DNA of 64,000 nt. Origin: Tachypleus tridentatus. Its lineage: Eukaryota > Arthropoda > Merostomata > Xiphosura > Limulidae. The notes under the pieces were generated by a model. The model was not told the origin of the DNA. It saw only the letters and a program-made list of their open reading frames with translations, and did not search any database. This document shows, piece by piece, positions 12,930 through 22,933 of the stretch. The position numbers and the translations under genes are program-made. The stretch is taken from assembly GCF_004210375.1 (NCBI RefSeq), contig NW_027467782.1, positions 33,655,771 to 33,719,770 on the forward strand. The letters run 5' to 3'. The first letter of the stretch is position 1, and every line of letters begins with the position of its first letter.

Positions 12930-13990
12930 ACTGGATGCCATTTACAAACAGTGATAGTACGACCCAAGGAAACACGGATGGCAACGGCCTTGAAGGGTGT
13001 GTAGAGTAGCATATGTCAGGCAACTATGATGTGACGTCTTTAAGTGACTGAACCTCTGACACTGGAAACATCGGAGAGGGTTTGGAATGTACGGCCATTC
13101 CCTGCAATTTAGATAACCTGCCTTGATGGTGACAGGTGCAGGTGGTGATGTAAATGTCAGAATGAGGATATTGTTCGGTATTGTAACTCCATCTTTGTGA
13201 GTGGAGATACGCCTCACTGCAGAAACTCGAGTTGAGAACCCAGCTAAAATCTCTGACTCGGGGATGTTCTTCAAATCCCTCTCAACAATAACTGTTGGAT
13301 GTTTCCACTGATATGTCTCCAGATCAAAGCTTCTTTTCTGACTTTGGAGAGCTAGCAAGTCCCTACAGTCCCTTCTGAATAAAAAAGGAGGGCATTTGCC
13401 CTCAAGGTTTCTCTGAAAGAGAATGTAGGATAATAAAATGAGGTACAACTGGTGGTACAGATGTTGAACATTGCTGATCAGAATCTTCAAGACGTGATTG
13501 TTTTCCTATTGACTGTTTTTTCACTATTTTATTTAAATGTTTGTTTGGAGGATCCATAAGAGAAAAGAAACTTTTGGTGCCCTCTGATCCCACCCACCAT
13601 AGAGCCCTATAAGGAGACACACTACAATGTCAAGCAAGGACACTGCAGCAATGACAGGGTTTTATGAGCACTACACCCAAACACCTGCATCAGACACAAA
13701 GTCCACAACACCTGTTAAGAACTTTCAACACTGGTACCTGGTTGACCATAGCCCAAGTGGACCAGCTGATTGATCCAAGGGGGGCCACCCCAAGGCTCCT
13801 GTCTATAGGAATTCAAGGTCAAAGTGGTGTGTTATGGTTGGACCCCAACCAACAGGATCCTATCCTCCCCTTCACGGTTCACCACACACGGTAAACACGT
13901 GGGTGGATGTTTAGATCCCAGAAGAGGTAATCTGAAAGAACAGAACCTTCCCTGGGAGTTCTCTTCACCACGTACAGGAGTCCACACTGA
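12930..13990 (-). mobile_element. 5' fragment of a zinc-knuckle LINE (ORF1 and probable 5' UTR)
   Basis: From about 13,620 down to 12,942 the minus strand encodes an ORF1 (gag-like) protein of the I/Jockey group of LINEs. Visible pieces are FRRDCRDLLALQSQKRSFDL, then IVERDLKNIPESEILAGF, TIPNNILILTF, PVTIKAGYLNCREWPYIPN and PLRCFQCQRFSHLKTS (start of the zinc knuckle). One frame change lies near 13.41 kb, and the knuckle is cut after the first CxxC. The plus-strand sequence 13,640-13,990 is GC-richer and probably the 5' UTR, in antisense. No EN or RT follows, so the 3' part is missing. LINE copies usually lose the 5' end, so this looks like a later deletion. The same family recurs at 47.5 kb. 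Confidence 0.75.
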
Positions 13991-13999
13991 GGGGTGAGA

Positions 14000-14415
14000 A
14001 TAAGAAGTGCAGTAAAAATTAAAATAAAGAAATAAAGTTGTTGTATGGAATAAAATACAGAATGTGAAATATCAATTTTTCAAATCAATTATATACGAGT
14101 GTGCGTGTATAACAAATATTTAAAGAAACACATTAGGGATGCTGCAAACACAAAAATTGTGACCATAGTGATGACTACCAGAGCACAAAACTTTAATGAT
14201 ACAAAGAATTATCACAGAGAATATTAGGTAGGAAAGTAAATAACGTTTTTATGCAAAAAGTTATCATTCGGTTTGAGGAAAAGAACTTGCAAATTTATGC
14301 CTTTTCCCAATGTCAATATTTTAATATTTGAAGCAATCCAAAGTTGACTATGTGAGAAATGGCTCAACAGCTCCATGTAACAATCATTACCTACATCTAC
14401 GAAATTGGAAAAGTT
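14000..14415. other. AT-rich DNA downstream of candidate last exon
   Basis: Nothing firm. A minus-strand open stretch at about 14,230-14,400 (containing MELLSHFSHSQLWIAS) could be exon or chance. Confidence 0.35.
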
Positions 14416-14508
14416 TCAAAACTTGGACACTAGGTTTCGGATAATTAACATGTTGAGAGAGTCACTATTTGTTAATCTTTGACAACAAGAAATGCTCATG
14501 AACCAATT
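14416..14508 (-). CDS. candidate terminal exon of an unidentified gene
   Basis: On the minus strand, an acceptor with a good pyrimidine tract (AACAATTCTTTCCAG) at 14,509 opens a phase-0 frame of 30 codons starting NWFMSISCCQRLTN. It ends in TGA at 14,416-14,418. It can be joined in phase to the exon at 14,599-14,751. I do not recognise the protein. The frame is the same in block C (57,650-57,742 region). If blocks A and C are alleles, that adds no evolutionary support. This is weak evidence for a C-terminal exon. Confidence 0.35.
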   Translation of the reverse strand, partial: NWFMSISCCQRLTNSDSLNMLIIRNLVSKF

Positions 14509-14598
14509 CTGGAAAGAATTGTTAGTGGCAACGAGAAGTGTTTTTTTTTTTGTTATGAGCATACTCAACGTAAGAGACAATTGTTGAATCTCTGTTAC

Positions 14599-14751
14599 AC
14601 ACCTGTACCAACACCGAAGAATGGCTGATATCCAAAAAAAAAGTTTTGCCTTGTGTTTGGTGAGATCTGGGAAGTGCAGTTTATCACAAAATTTTTGATC
14701 CAAATCACAGCTGAAAGATATTGTCATCAGTTGGAGTGCTAACACCAAGCA
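14599..14751 (-). CDS. candidate internal exon of an unidentified gene
   Basis: The minus-strand acceptor CTTTTCCTTACCAG precedes a frame that begins CLVLALQLMTISFSCDL and ends near ILRCWYRC. Two donors are possible: TGT then GTAACA (ending at 14,599, phase 0, 51 codons) or CAG then GTGTGT (ending at 14,603). Phase 0 suits both neighbouring candidate exons. The translated text is rich in Leu, Phe and Cys, with a soluble, helical look (FCDKLHFPDLTKHKAKLF). No family is recognised. It sits 81 bp downstream of the next candidate exon. Block C has the same exon without a break. Confidence 0.45.
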
Positions 14752-14831
14752 CTGGTAAGGAAAAGAACTGCATTAATCAATATAGAAGACTAATGTTTTT
14801 TCATGACTTAAGATTGTGTTTTGAATCCTAC

Positions 14832-15057
14832 ACACTTCATAAATAACCCAAGAAAAACTTCAGGCCTTAAAATGGGAAGTTGTGCCTCATCGATCCTATT
14901 CACTAGATACTGCTCCATCTGATTATCATGTTTTAAGATCCTCACAGCATTACTAAGATGAAGAAAGGTTTGTAAAAACAAGGAACTCAAAACTGACTTA
15001 AGATTGTTTTTAGAATCCAAATTCAAGGAATTTTGTTCACGTGGAATCCATAACTTA
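14832..15057 (-). CDS. candidate internal exon next to the Tigger insertion
   Basis: The minus-strand frame runs from about 15,057 (acceptor AG after CCATATTTTA; a second AG lies 4 bp further) to a donor TGT then GTAGGA at 14,831. It is open for about 75 codons. Pieces include LWIPREQNSLNLDSKNNL, SSLFLQTFLHLSNAV and EAQLPILRPEVFLGLFMKC. The Tigger element begins at 15,099, only about 40 bp upstream of the acceptor, so it lies in the intron directly 5' of this exon. Splicing to 14,751 keeps phase 0. Protein unidentified. Block C differs by a single Leu-to-Arg change. Confidence 0.45.
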
Positions 15058-15098
15058 CTTAAAATATGGAATAATGGCATATAAAATAAAGTCAAATA

Positions 15099-16930
15099 CA
15101 GTGGTATCTTCTTAAATGACTCCCTTCCTGAACTATTTGGTTTTCAAACATATTGTTTGAGAAAATAATGTCTCGGTTGTCGAACATAAACTCGGTTCCC
15201 GAACAAAGTTGTTTAGCCTGAACCCCTGAAATAGCCCGACTGATGAGCTGAACGACCCTTCGACCATTTTCGGCCCATGCCAAGTTTGCCCAAAACATTT
15301 TGCTCACACATGTCGCTCAGTCCACACCCCCACTAAAATCTGTTGTGAACGTTTTTTGTTTTTTTTTAAATATTCTGATTAAATAAGTCATCATGAAGTC
15401 AAAGAAGGATAATGAAAGCGGCAAACCAAAAAGAAACGTTGTAAGAGCCACAATAAAGGAGAAAAAAGATCTTGTAACGAAGTATGAGAGTGGTGTTTGC
15501 TTGTCTGACCTTGCTGCACAGTTTGGAATGGCAAAGTCTACAGTCTGCACCATACTGAAAAATAAAGGAGGTGATGTTGCAAAAGGAGTGACAGTGCTTA
15601 TGAAACAAAGATCACAAACAATGGAAGAGGTGTAAAAAGTGTTGTTGATTTGGGTAAACGAAAAACAGTTAACTGGTGATAGCATTTTTGAGACCATCAT
15701 TTGTGAGAAAGCAAAGCAGTTTTATGCTGACCTCCTGAAAAATACTTCTGGAAGGAGTGCTGATCCAAGTGATGTCTTTAAGGCTAGTAGGAGTGTTTTG
15801 AAAAATATTGGAAGAGAAGTGACATATATAGCTTCGTGAGACATGGGGAGGGTGCTCATTCTAACAAAGATGCTGCTGATAAATTTGTCAGGGAATTTAA
15901 GGACTATGTAGAAGCTGAGGGTTTTATTCCCGAACAAGTGTTCAACTGTGATGAGACAGGCCTTTTTTGTAAGAAAATACCAAAGACAACCTACGTCACC
16001 AAGGAGGAGAAGTCACTGCTAGGGCACAAGCCAATGAAGGACAGGCTAACTCTCTTGTCATGTAATAATGCAAGTGGGGTCTTAAAACTTAAGCCTTTGC
16101 TTGTTTACCATTCTGAGAACCCAGTTGTTGTTTTTTTAAATAATTTTCTGAAAAGAAAATTAAATGTCATGTGGAGGGCTAATAGTAAAGTATGACACAG
16201 AGTTAACCCTCAGAGAGTTCTGGAAAAATCACTTTAATAATCTCCATTGCTTGAGGATCATAGACAAAGCCTGGAAGGAAGTGTCTTTGAGGACCATGAA
16301 CTCAACCTGGAAGAAATTGCAACCAGATTCAGTCGCAGATAGAGATTTTGAAGACTTTGAGTCTGAGCCTATTGTCGAGGATATTGTCTCACTAGGCAAG
16401 TGTATGGGCTTGAATGTGAGTGGTGATGATGTGTAGGAGTTGGTGGAAGACCACAACACTGAGCTCACCATGGAAGAACTCCAAGACCTTCAGAAGGAGC
16501 AGCAACAGAAGGCAACACTGAGGAATTGTCTTCAGATGAGGAGGAGGGAAGGGAGGGTGTTCCTAGTTCATTAATCAAGGAAAGTGTGGAAAATAGGGAG
16601 AGTTGCAAAGTTTTGTGGAAAAATTTCACCCTGACAAAGCTGTAGCAAACTGCAGCATAAACCTTTTCAATGACAATGCCATGTCTTACTTCTGAAACAT
16701 TTTAAAATGCAGGCAAAAACAAATCTTATTAGACAAGTTTTTAGTGAGAAATAGGTCCAGTGAGTCTCAAGCGTGTTGTAGTGGTGCAAAGGGAGAGAAA
16801 AGAGAAAAAACCCGAGAAGGAAAGTCACCTGACGTTTTTATGGAAGGTGACTCCCCTTCCAATAATCTTATAAGCTTTCATAAGATCACTTCTTACTCTT
16901 CTTTACTCAGCATTTCCCTGCATGCAACCT
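15099..16930 (+). mobile_element. Tigger/pogo DNA transposon with deleted catalytic core
   Basis: The element starts CAGTGGTATCTTC after a TA at 15,097-15,098, with a Tigger-like leader (AACTCGGTTCCCGAACAA). The transposase begins MKSKKDNESGKPK at 15,393. It has a Psq/CENP-B type helix-turn-helix (LSDLAAQFGMAKSTVCTILK), a second DNA-binding part (FYADLLKNTSGRSADPSD), then the start of the DDE domain (VFNCDETGLF, first Asp). After NVMWRANSK at about 16.19 kb it jumps to DTELTLREFWKN, losing roughly 110 residues that hold the remaining two acidic residues. An in-frame stop follows MEEV, and other stops and frame changes occur. The C-terminal tail ends near PDVFMEGDSP. The 3' inverted repeat was not found, so the right end is approximate. 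The block C copy has the same deletion. Confidence 0.85.
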
Positions 16931-17202
16931 AAAATCTTGTTTTCCTTATGATTAACTAACATATATTGTCTAGAAGACCTTAGGAACACTAACAATTATG
17001 CCTCAATCTTACTTACTTGATTTTTACAATGTCTTAAATGCAATATGAGGTCCAGAAATTTATTAACTTCACTTTATTTTAGTTCTTTTATCCTCTGTTC
17101 TCTTACACTCATAGGTATGTTTTAGTATTGTATATAGAATACAGGTTAACTAGGTTACAACTAAAATATTCATGGTTGACCAAGTATGATAATGACTGAA
17201 AA
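16931..17202. other. unassigned DNA between Tigger and duplicated unit
   Basis: AT-rich, with no feature seen. It may contain the missing right end of the Tigger element. Confidence 0.4.
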
Positions 17203-19184
17203 TGTGTGATGACCATTGCTGTCAGTGAACAAAGGTAATGAGGTGACCTTATTCACTGGACAAAGAATGTAAGTTGAAATTCTTGATATGAGCCTACTTT
17301 CTTTGTTCACACTTTTACTAAATGATCAAAAAGAAAGATGCACTACTTTGGAGAGCTAAATATTTAGCATTACAGATATCAATCTTGAAGTAAAGAGGAC
17401 TGGAAGGTTAAACACCAACCATCTTGAAGAAGAGGAACATTGTATTGTTTGAAATGGTAAGTGAGCTGCATCAGCTATTCCAATTTATCAGTAAAATAAT
17501 GAATTTTAGTAGTCTGTTCTCTTTATTATACTTTTAAAATTAAACAATAAGTTATCCTGTTGTAAACACTCTCAAACTCCTATATTTTGTTTGTTTTAAT
17601 TGATTTTTTTTACCTAGTGTTTTCCTTACATCATTACAATATGTTACTGATTTGCATGTTTGTTTGTTTTTTTCTCTTTATCATTTAGTACTGAAACTTA
17701 TGTTAGTGAACTTTCTATTTGTCTTTCCTACAAGAAAACATCTCTTAAACAGCAACTTCTATAACTTTTTAAGAAATAAAAATTCATCCAATGTTTTTAG
17801 GTAAAAATAAAATATCTTCTATTTCTAAACTATTTGGTTCAGAGATGTCTCAAGAAATATTTCTAGAGGAAGAGGGTTAAAGTCAGAAGCAATGAATTTG
17901 CCATTACAGGCAAGTGCTTACAATCAGACTCGATCATTTATAATATGTAAGACTCATTTAAGTCATATTGTAGATTTGCAGCTATATATACTACATAATA
18001 GTAAATGTTGGTCTGTTCTTTTACATTCTTAACCCTGCATTAGAATTTCACCCTGTATAAAACAGCTGCTCAAATAGGTACAGTAATCTGAAATTACACA
18101 AAGTCCATTATTTCAATGGCATTTACTGTATATGTATAATAAGAACAATACATCTCTTTGGTAACCTGCTGCTGATATTACCAGCAAGTGGCAACAAGTT
18201 AATCCCAATCACATTATGTCAGGGCTTACAGAATGTTATCAAGACTGCATAGATTTCTTTGAAGACCTGACTGACAATTGCCATATTTTATATCCAAGAA
18301 GCTGCTGTGGTAGTGACATTTTCCATTATTAAGCTACAAGGTAGGTATCTGGAGGTTTTAAATAAAGCTGCTGATAAACCTAGCAATTTTTATTAGAACT
18401 CATAATCAAGTGTTCTTCATAAACCCAATATAGGAGAACTAAAATTAATTTAGTACATCACTTCTTAGCTTGCAGCCTGAGCAAATATAATTATTGTCAG
18501 AAAACAACAAAATTATAAACCCTGTCATTTTGAAAATCCTTCAAAGGTAATGAGCACATTGTGTTTTTGTAACTTACAAGAGGGTAAAAATTGTAGATAA
18601 TGGAAAAGTAATTAAAAGTTTTAATGACATTATAAAATCTAAAAATTATCAAATGTTTATACCCTAGTATTTTAGTAGTATTAAAAAGGATAAACAAATT
18701 CTTGCTTTTATGACCTTGATGTTATGCACATAAAACACTTTTACAGGGGCATAAAAACTGTCAGTGTTGAGTTCCTTTAGATTTTTTATGAGTAAAAATT
18801 TCTGAAGACAGTGATTGTATAGACTTATGAAAAGTTAACAAATGTTTGAAAACGTCTTGATATTACTATTTTTGACTACAATTTTCATGATAACAAAACA
18901 CTGCATTTACATCTCAAAAGGTCCAAAATCAAATTCTATGACTACATGATGCACTAAACTCATACCTCACTGAATAACAAAATATACAACATGTTTACTC
19001 CAGTTATGTTTTACCAGATAAGGAAGATCATCAACACCTAAAGGCTATAATTACCTTTCTTCAGGAAATGAAATTCACAACATAATCACCAAATCAATGT
19101 AGTTAAACCCCACTATGTAATAAAGCATGTATCAAAACTACTCAAAAAACATAACTGATTATAACCAGAAAAAAAAATACATAC

Positions 19185-19328
19185 CAGCACTGTTTGTACA
19201 CTAAGTCCTGTCTAATCAGATAAAACATTGTACAGTGGCCAGCTGTGGTTTTGTGCAGAGAAAACCCATACAATGGATCTCTGTGGAGAGCATATGTCAG
19301 CTTCCACTTGATAAATCCACTACTGCTG
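19185..19328 (-). CDS. candidate exon E2 of an unidentified gene
   Basis: 144 bp on the minus strand, with acceptor TGTGCTATGTAG at 19,329 and strong donor GTATGT at 19,184. The open frame reads SSSGFIKWKLTYALHRDP, then LYGFSLHKTTAGHCTMFYL and IRQDLVYKQCW. Exon E1 ends with two bases (AT) of a codon and E2 starts with the third (C), giving Ile across the junction, so the phases fit. E2 itself ends with two bases. The same exon in unit B has an in-frame TAA and several replacements, while block C keeps it open. No family recognised; membership in the same gene as the exons at 14.4-15.1 kb is an inference from strand and proximity. Confidence 0.5.
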
Positions 19329-19689
19329 CTACATAGCACATGAACACATTAGCAAATTTTTTATATGTATGGAATTTTTCCATTGTCTTGTGACTCCTAA
19401 TAATAACCCTCAAAGCTGATAATGAAAACATAAGGATATGAGCTACCTCAGATATAATTTTTTTTCACCTTTAAGAGATTGTAGATTGACCAAATGTTAT
19501 TATTTTACCTGAATAATAAATATAAAAAGGTTCAGTCATAAAAGTGACATATTCTGATAAAATATAATAACTTTGGACTTCAAAGGTTTATTATATGCAT
19601 TAATGATCCAATGATTTCATTCATAAATAATTTCAACCAGACAATATGGTGAATGGATGGTTGATAATATTCTGTACACATTAGACAGA

Positions 19690-19800
19690 ATGTGTTTGTT
19701 CTGTTATAGCAAAGCAGCATCAGGCCATCTACTGTGTCCACCAAGGGGAATCAAAGCCCTGATTTTAGCAATGTAAATTCAAACACTAACCTCTTTCCTA
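19690..19800 (-). repeat. SINE-C copy
   Basis: The minus strand reads a B-box-like segment (CTTTGATTCCCCTTGGTGG), then CAGTAGATGGCCTGATGC and TGCTTTGCTATAACAGAACA, a known-looking tRNA-SINE tail. It is present at the matching place in units A, B and C, so it predates the A/B duplication. Confidence 0.65.
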
Positions 19801-19915
19801 CTAGGGAACAGACAATGAACACTTGTATAACAGTTGTTATGGAGTGAATACCTTTTCTAAGTTAGCATTCACCAACTTCATATCATAAAAACTGTTGTAA
19901 TAACAAACTACTTAC

Positions 19916-19970
19916 ATCAATAGTATTCCAACCACTACTGTAGTTGTTGTATGCCAGTGAGCCTTATAAG
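19916..19970 (-). CDS. candidate exon E1 of an unidentified gene
   Basis: 55 bp on the minus strand between acceptor CATTTAATAG (19,971) and a consensus donor GTAAGTAG (19,915). The frame that joins E2 in phase reads YKAHWHTTTTVVVGILL. It is identical in unit B (27,386-27,440) although the surrounding DNA differs, which hints at past constraint or recent conversion. The exon is short, so chance is possible; the phase match with E2 is the main support. Function unknown. Confidence 0.45.
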
Positions 19971-20489
19971 CTATTAAATGCAATGGTAGCCCACATCAAA
20001 ATCTTATATCAAGGTTAAAATAGCCTTCTTGTTTTCAAATTATAAATTTCTCTAAAAAAAAGATTCCTAATTCTTTTAGCTTGTTTCACCACAGTCAAAT
20101 ACATTAGACTACTGAAGGTTTTTCAATGTGTGTAAATAATCATACTTAAATAATTTTAAACCTTCACACTACCATTATTTTCTAATGGGATTCAAAACAT
20201 ATTTATATATGGTGTCTTTGTTGTTAAAATTTGCAATAATTTTATCAAGATACAAATAATAGTTGATACTATGGAATAAGAACCAGAATCTCATTTGATT
20301 AAGTAAGTGGTTCAAAAGTTGTATGAAGTTCAAAGTTAGAAAATTGAAAACAGATGTTTAATTTCAAAGAAAATGGCTGATATTTACCTGTAAGTATTTT
20401 GCAGTAAAACAATATTTCATGGTTAAGAAGGCTCCAATACATACAAAGATACATTAACAAATCCACCATCATATCATATTATTTACAGT

Positions 20490-20794
20490 TGGTGGCCCGG
20501 GATGGCCATGTGGGTTAAGGCATGCGACTTGTTATCTGAGGGTCTCGGAAGAGCAACGACTTAACACTACCTATTGCCAACCCTAGGTTAGTCTTTTACC
20601 AAACATGCTTGACCTTTCAGCTGTGGAGGCGTTATAATGGTTCAGTCTATCCAACTGTACGTTGGTAAAAGAGTAGTTCAAGAGTTGGCATTGGGTGGTG
20701 ATGACTAGCAACCTTCCCTCTAGTCTTAAATTAGGGACAACTAGCGCAGGTAGCCCTCGAGTAGCTTTGCGCAAAATTCAAAAACAAAACAACA
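20490..20794 (+). repeat. SINE-A copy with target duplication; absent from unit B
   Basis: Full-length copy: head GGCCCGGGATGGCC, body with TTGGTAAAAGAGTAGTTCAAG, tail GCGCAAAATTCAAAAACAAA. It is flanked by ATTTACAGT at 20,481-20,489 and 20,795-20,803. Unit B at 28,691-28,700 has the empty site (ATTATTTACAATAGG). The insertion therefore followed the A/B duplication and preceded the A/C split. Confidence 0.92.
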
Positions 20795-20972
20795 ATTTAC
20801 AGTAGGAAAATAATTAAATGTATAAAAACTATTACCTTTTAAAATTATGCAAGAGTGTACACGTTATCTTATATACTTATAGATAACTCAAATTGTAAAA
20901 ATATTATGCTAAAAATATTTTTAAAATTGTTTTACAAACTGCGAAAGTTTATGACTGTATATATACATATAT

Positions 20973-21124
20973 GGCCCGACATGGCCAAGCGTGTTAAGGT
21001 GTTCGACTCGGAATCCGAGGGTCACGGGTACGAATCCCGGTCACACCAAACACGCTCGCCCACCCAGCCATGGGGGCTTTATAATGTTACAGTCAATCAC
21101 ACTATTCGTTGGTAAAGGAGTAGC
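20973..21124 (+). repeat. SINE-A head, cut off inside the body
   Basis: It begins GGCCCGACATGGCCAAGC right after TATATACATATAT and stops at GGTAAAGGAGTAGC, where full copies continue CCAAGAGTTGGCGG. The B box region is AATCCCGG. The missing half appears to be the SINE tail at 43,505-43,633 (see findings). Confidence 0.88.
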
Positions 21125-21447
21125 AGTCTCCATATAAGGCAAACACCGAGGTGGATATTCAGGTCTCAGAGGAAATAACATAAATGTAGAACCTTCCAGG
21201 AGTACAAGAGAAGCAAAATAACAAAATAATGTACTTTTAAGTCTATCCACCTCACAAAACATATTTTGTTGTGTTACTTTTCGCGTAATGTTTCTGGTAC
21301 AAAGAAACGAAGACAACATGTAGTATTCAGTATTCATTTTCCTTTATTGAGTCATTTGTACTTCGCGGATTATTTCTGAATTCGAAGTTTCTCACTCCAC
21401 CTTATCACCAGACAGAAGAAATATTTTCTAATACCTGTAATTACTTT
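21125..21447. other. short unassigned stretch with LINE-leader-like piece
   Basis: 21,140-21,205 resembles 13,884-13,965 (AAACAC, GGTGGAT, CAGA, AGAACCTTCC in the same order), the presumed leader of the zinc-knuckle LINE. Nothing else recognised. Confidence 0.35.
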
Positions 21448-21661
21448 GAGAGTCCCCGTCACATTAAACATGCTCGCCCTTTTAACCGTGGGAAGGTTAT
21501 AATGTGACGGTCAATCCCACTATTCGTTGGTAAAAGAGTAGCCCAAGAGTTGGCGGTGATGACTAGCTATCTTCTCTCCAGTCTTACACTGCTAAATTAG
21601 GGACAGCTAGCACAGATTAGCTCGAGTAGCTTTGTGCGAAATTCAAAAACAAGCAAACAAA
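21448..21661 (+). repeat. SINE-A, 5'-truncated copy
   Basis: It starts within the head (CCCCGTCACATTAAACATGC) and runs through CCCACTATTCGTTGG, GCCCAAGAGTTGGCGG and GTAGCTTTGTGCGAAATTC to an AAACAAGCAAACAAA tail. Little diverged from the other young copies. Confidence 0.9.
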
Positions 21662-22933
21662 CCCTAGGTTTAGTTCACGTAGTTTCGATTGTAACGGCAT
21701 TTCATTAACATATATTTATTTTAATATGAACGATTCTTTTAGTTAAATGTATATTAATATTTAGAAATATACGCCACTTCTTGTGTTAAATATGTATTGC
21801 GAAATTCTCCTCTATTTTATAAATTTGTAGAAGATTCTAGAGTAAAGAATCATCAATTGCAGATATGTGTGTTTAAGTTCTAGTTACTGCCAGTATTGTT
21901 GCCAACTGAAATTTGAACTTTGTCTAATGATTATGAAAGATAGTCATCAAACTCGCTGAGAAATAGCATATATTGTTAGTTTGTAACAGTTAGTATACTA
22001 TAAACCTCAGAACTGATAACTGTTATAAACGCTTATTAATCGAAAAAAAAACTACCTATATTTGACCAAGAACGTTCATTGATGTCGAACACTGCAAACC
22101 ATTTAACTTTAGACGATAGTATTTTTACGAGGACATTAGATATTTTCCGCGGTTAAAAGTCAGCTTATAAACGGCGTGAGTCCAGCGAATAATAGAGTTA
22201 GCTAGTTTCCTCGTTAAGTGAACTGCATCTATATCAACTTGAAAGTTATTATCATGCCAGATAGAGGACTTGATATTGTTTTTGTGTGTATGAATCTTGT
22301 TGGCAATTATTATAAATTTGATACACGTTCACATTAAATTTCTCGCTGCTTTCATTCATATAAGAAAAACTACAAAGACATTTTAGTTTCCGCATGTTGT
22401 TTTACCATTTATATTATACTTATGTAAATATATATTGTTTCCATAATCTTTCCAAATACAGACAAATACTATAAAACGAGTTTATATAAAATTGTGTTAT
22501 GATGCAGTTGAAGATAAAATATTAATAACTAAATCAAACTTCAAAGAGATTGCAATATTTACAGAAATACTATGTACTATTCATGTTAATGTAACACAAA
22601 TAATATTTAATAAATAGATGTATGTCGGAATGAACATGAATTCGTGAAATCAAAGTATTTTGATGGCTAAAAATTATTATACCAAGATATTGAGTCTTAC
22701 ATTTACTAAAGAAAAACAAAGCAATTCTATAAAGATATAAGACGAAACCCCAATTTTCAAATTAAAAAAAAAACATCGATGCAAAAAATAGTAATAATGG
22801 ACACTTCATAAAAAATGCATAATGTCAAACAAACAAATACATTAAAATTTTAGAAATAAATAACTTCACTTTTGTCATCCTGCAATTATTATGTCAAACA
22901 CATAAGCAAATACCTAATTGGATTACCGAAACG
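21662..22933. other. AT-rich unique DNA, no gene seen
   Basis: No protein, RNA or repeat recognised. It has more CG-containing words than the DNA further left, but no clear promoter signal. Confidence 0.5.

Larger units (their letters stand above)
10536..20647 (+). repeat. block A: 10.1-kb segment repeated after the N gap
   Basis: The segment recurs in the same orientation at 53,786-64,000, with all nested elements at matching places. By eye the copies are nearly identical. Many differences are changes in homopolymer length (for example the T run near 10,907 and the C run near 12,118); others are substitutions or short indels. One larger difference is 124 bp present in block C and missing from A near 19,543. 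The right end in A may extend past 20,647, because the window ends inside the copy. Confidence 0.95.
17203..20972 (+). repeat. unit A: 3.8-kb segment duplicated as unit B
   Basis: Homologous in the same orientation to 24,640-28,870. It starts near CATTGCTGTCAGTGAACAAAGG in both (17,213 and 24,644) and ends at GACTGTATATATACATATAT (20,954-20,972 and 28,855-28,873). Copies differ by scattered substitutions and indels, far more than A and C do. Unit A lacks 124 bp that B has (26,921-27,044), with ACTTT at both edges of the missing piece. It gained a SINE-A (20,490-20,794), while B gained a Tc1-like element. Two candidate exons, E1 and E2, lie inside. Confidence 0.9.

Noticed and set aside
13664-13894. 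76-codon plus-strand frame (MSTTPKHLHQTQSPQHLLRT), identical in block C
   Set aside because: It is antisense to the leader of the zinc-knuckle LINE; identity reflects the recent A/C copy, not constraint.
17371-17455. Plus-strand stretch between TTTAGCATTACAG and GTAAGTGAG
   Set aside because: The only open frame (INLEVKRTGRLNTNHLEEE) stops before the donor; no family match and the other candidates lie on the other strand.
18212-18330. Plus-strand exon-like stretch reading CYQDCIDFFEDLTDNC, with AG and GT flanks
   Set aside because: It recalls a tetraspanin loop, but a stop follows in frame before the donor and unit B shows no sign of constraint.
18242-18345. Minus-strand stretch reading LSAALFKTSRYLPCSLIMEN
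   Set aside because: The phase does not fit E2, and there is no convincing donor site.
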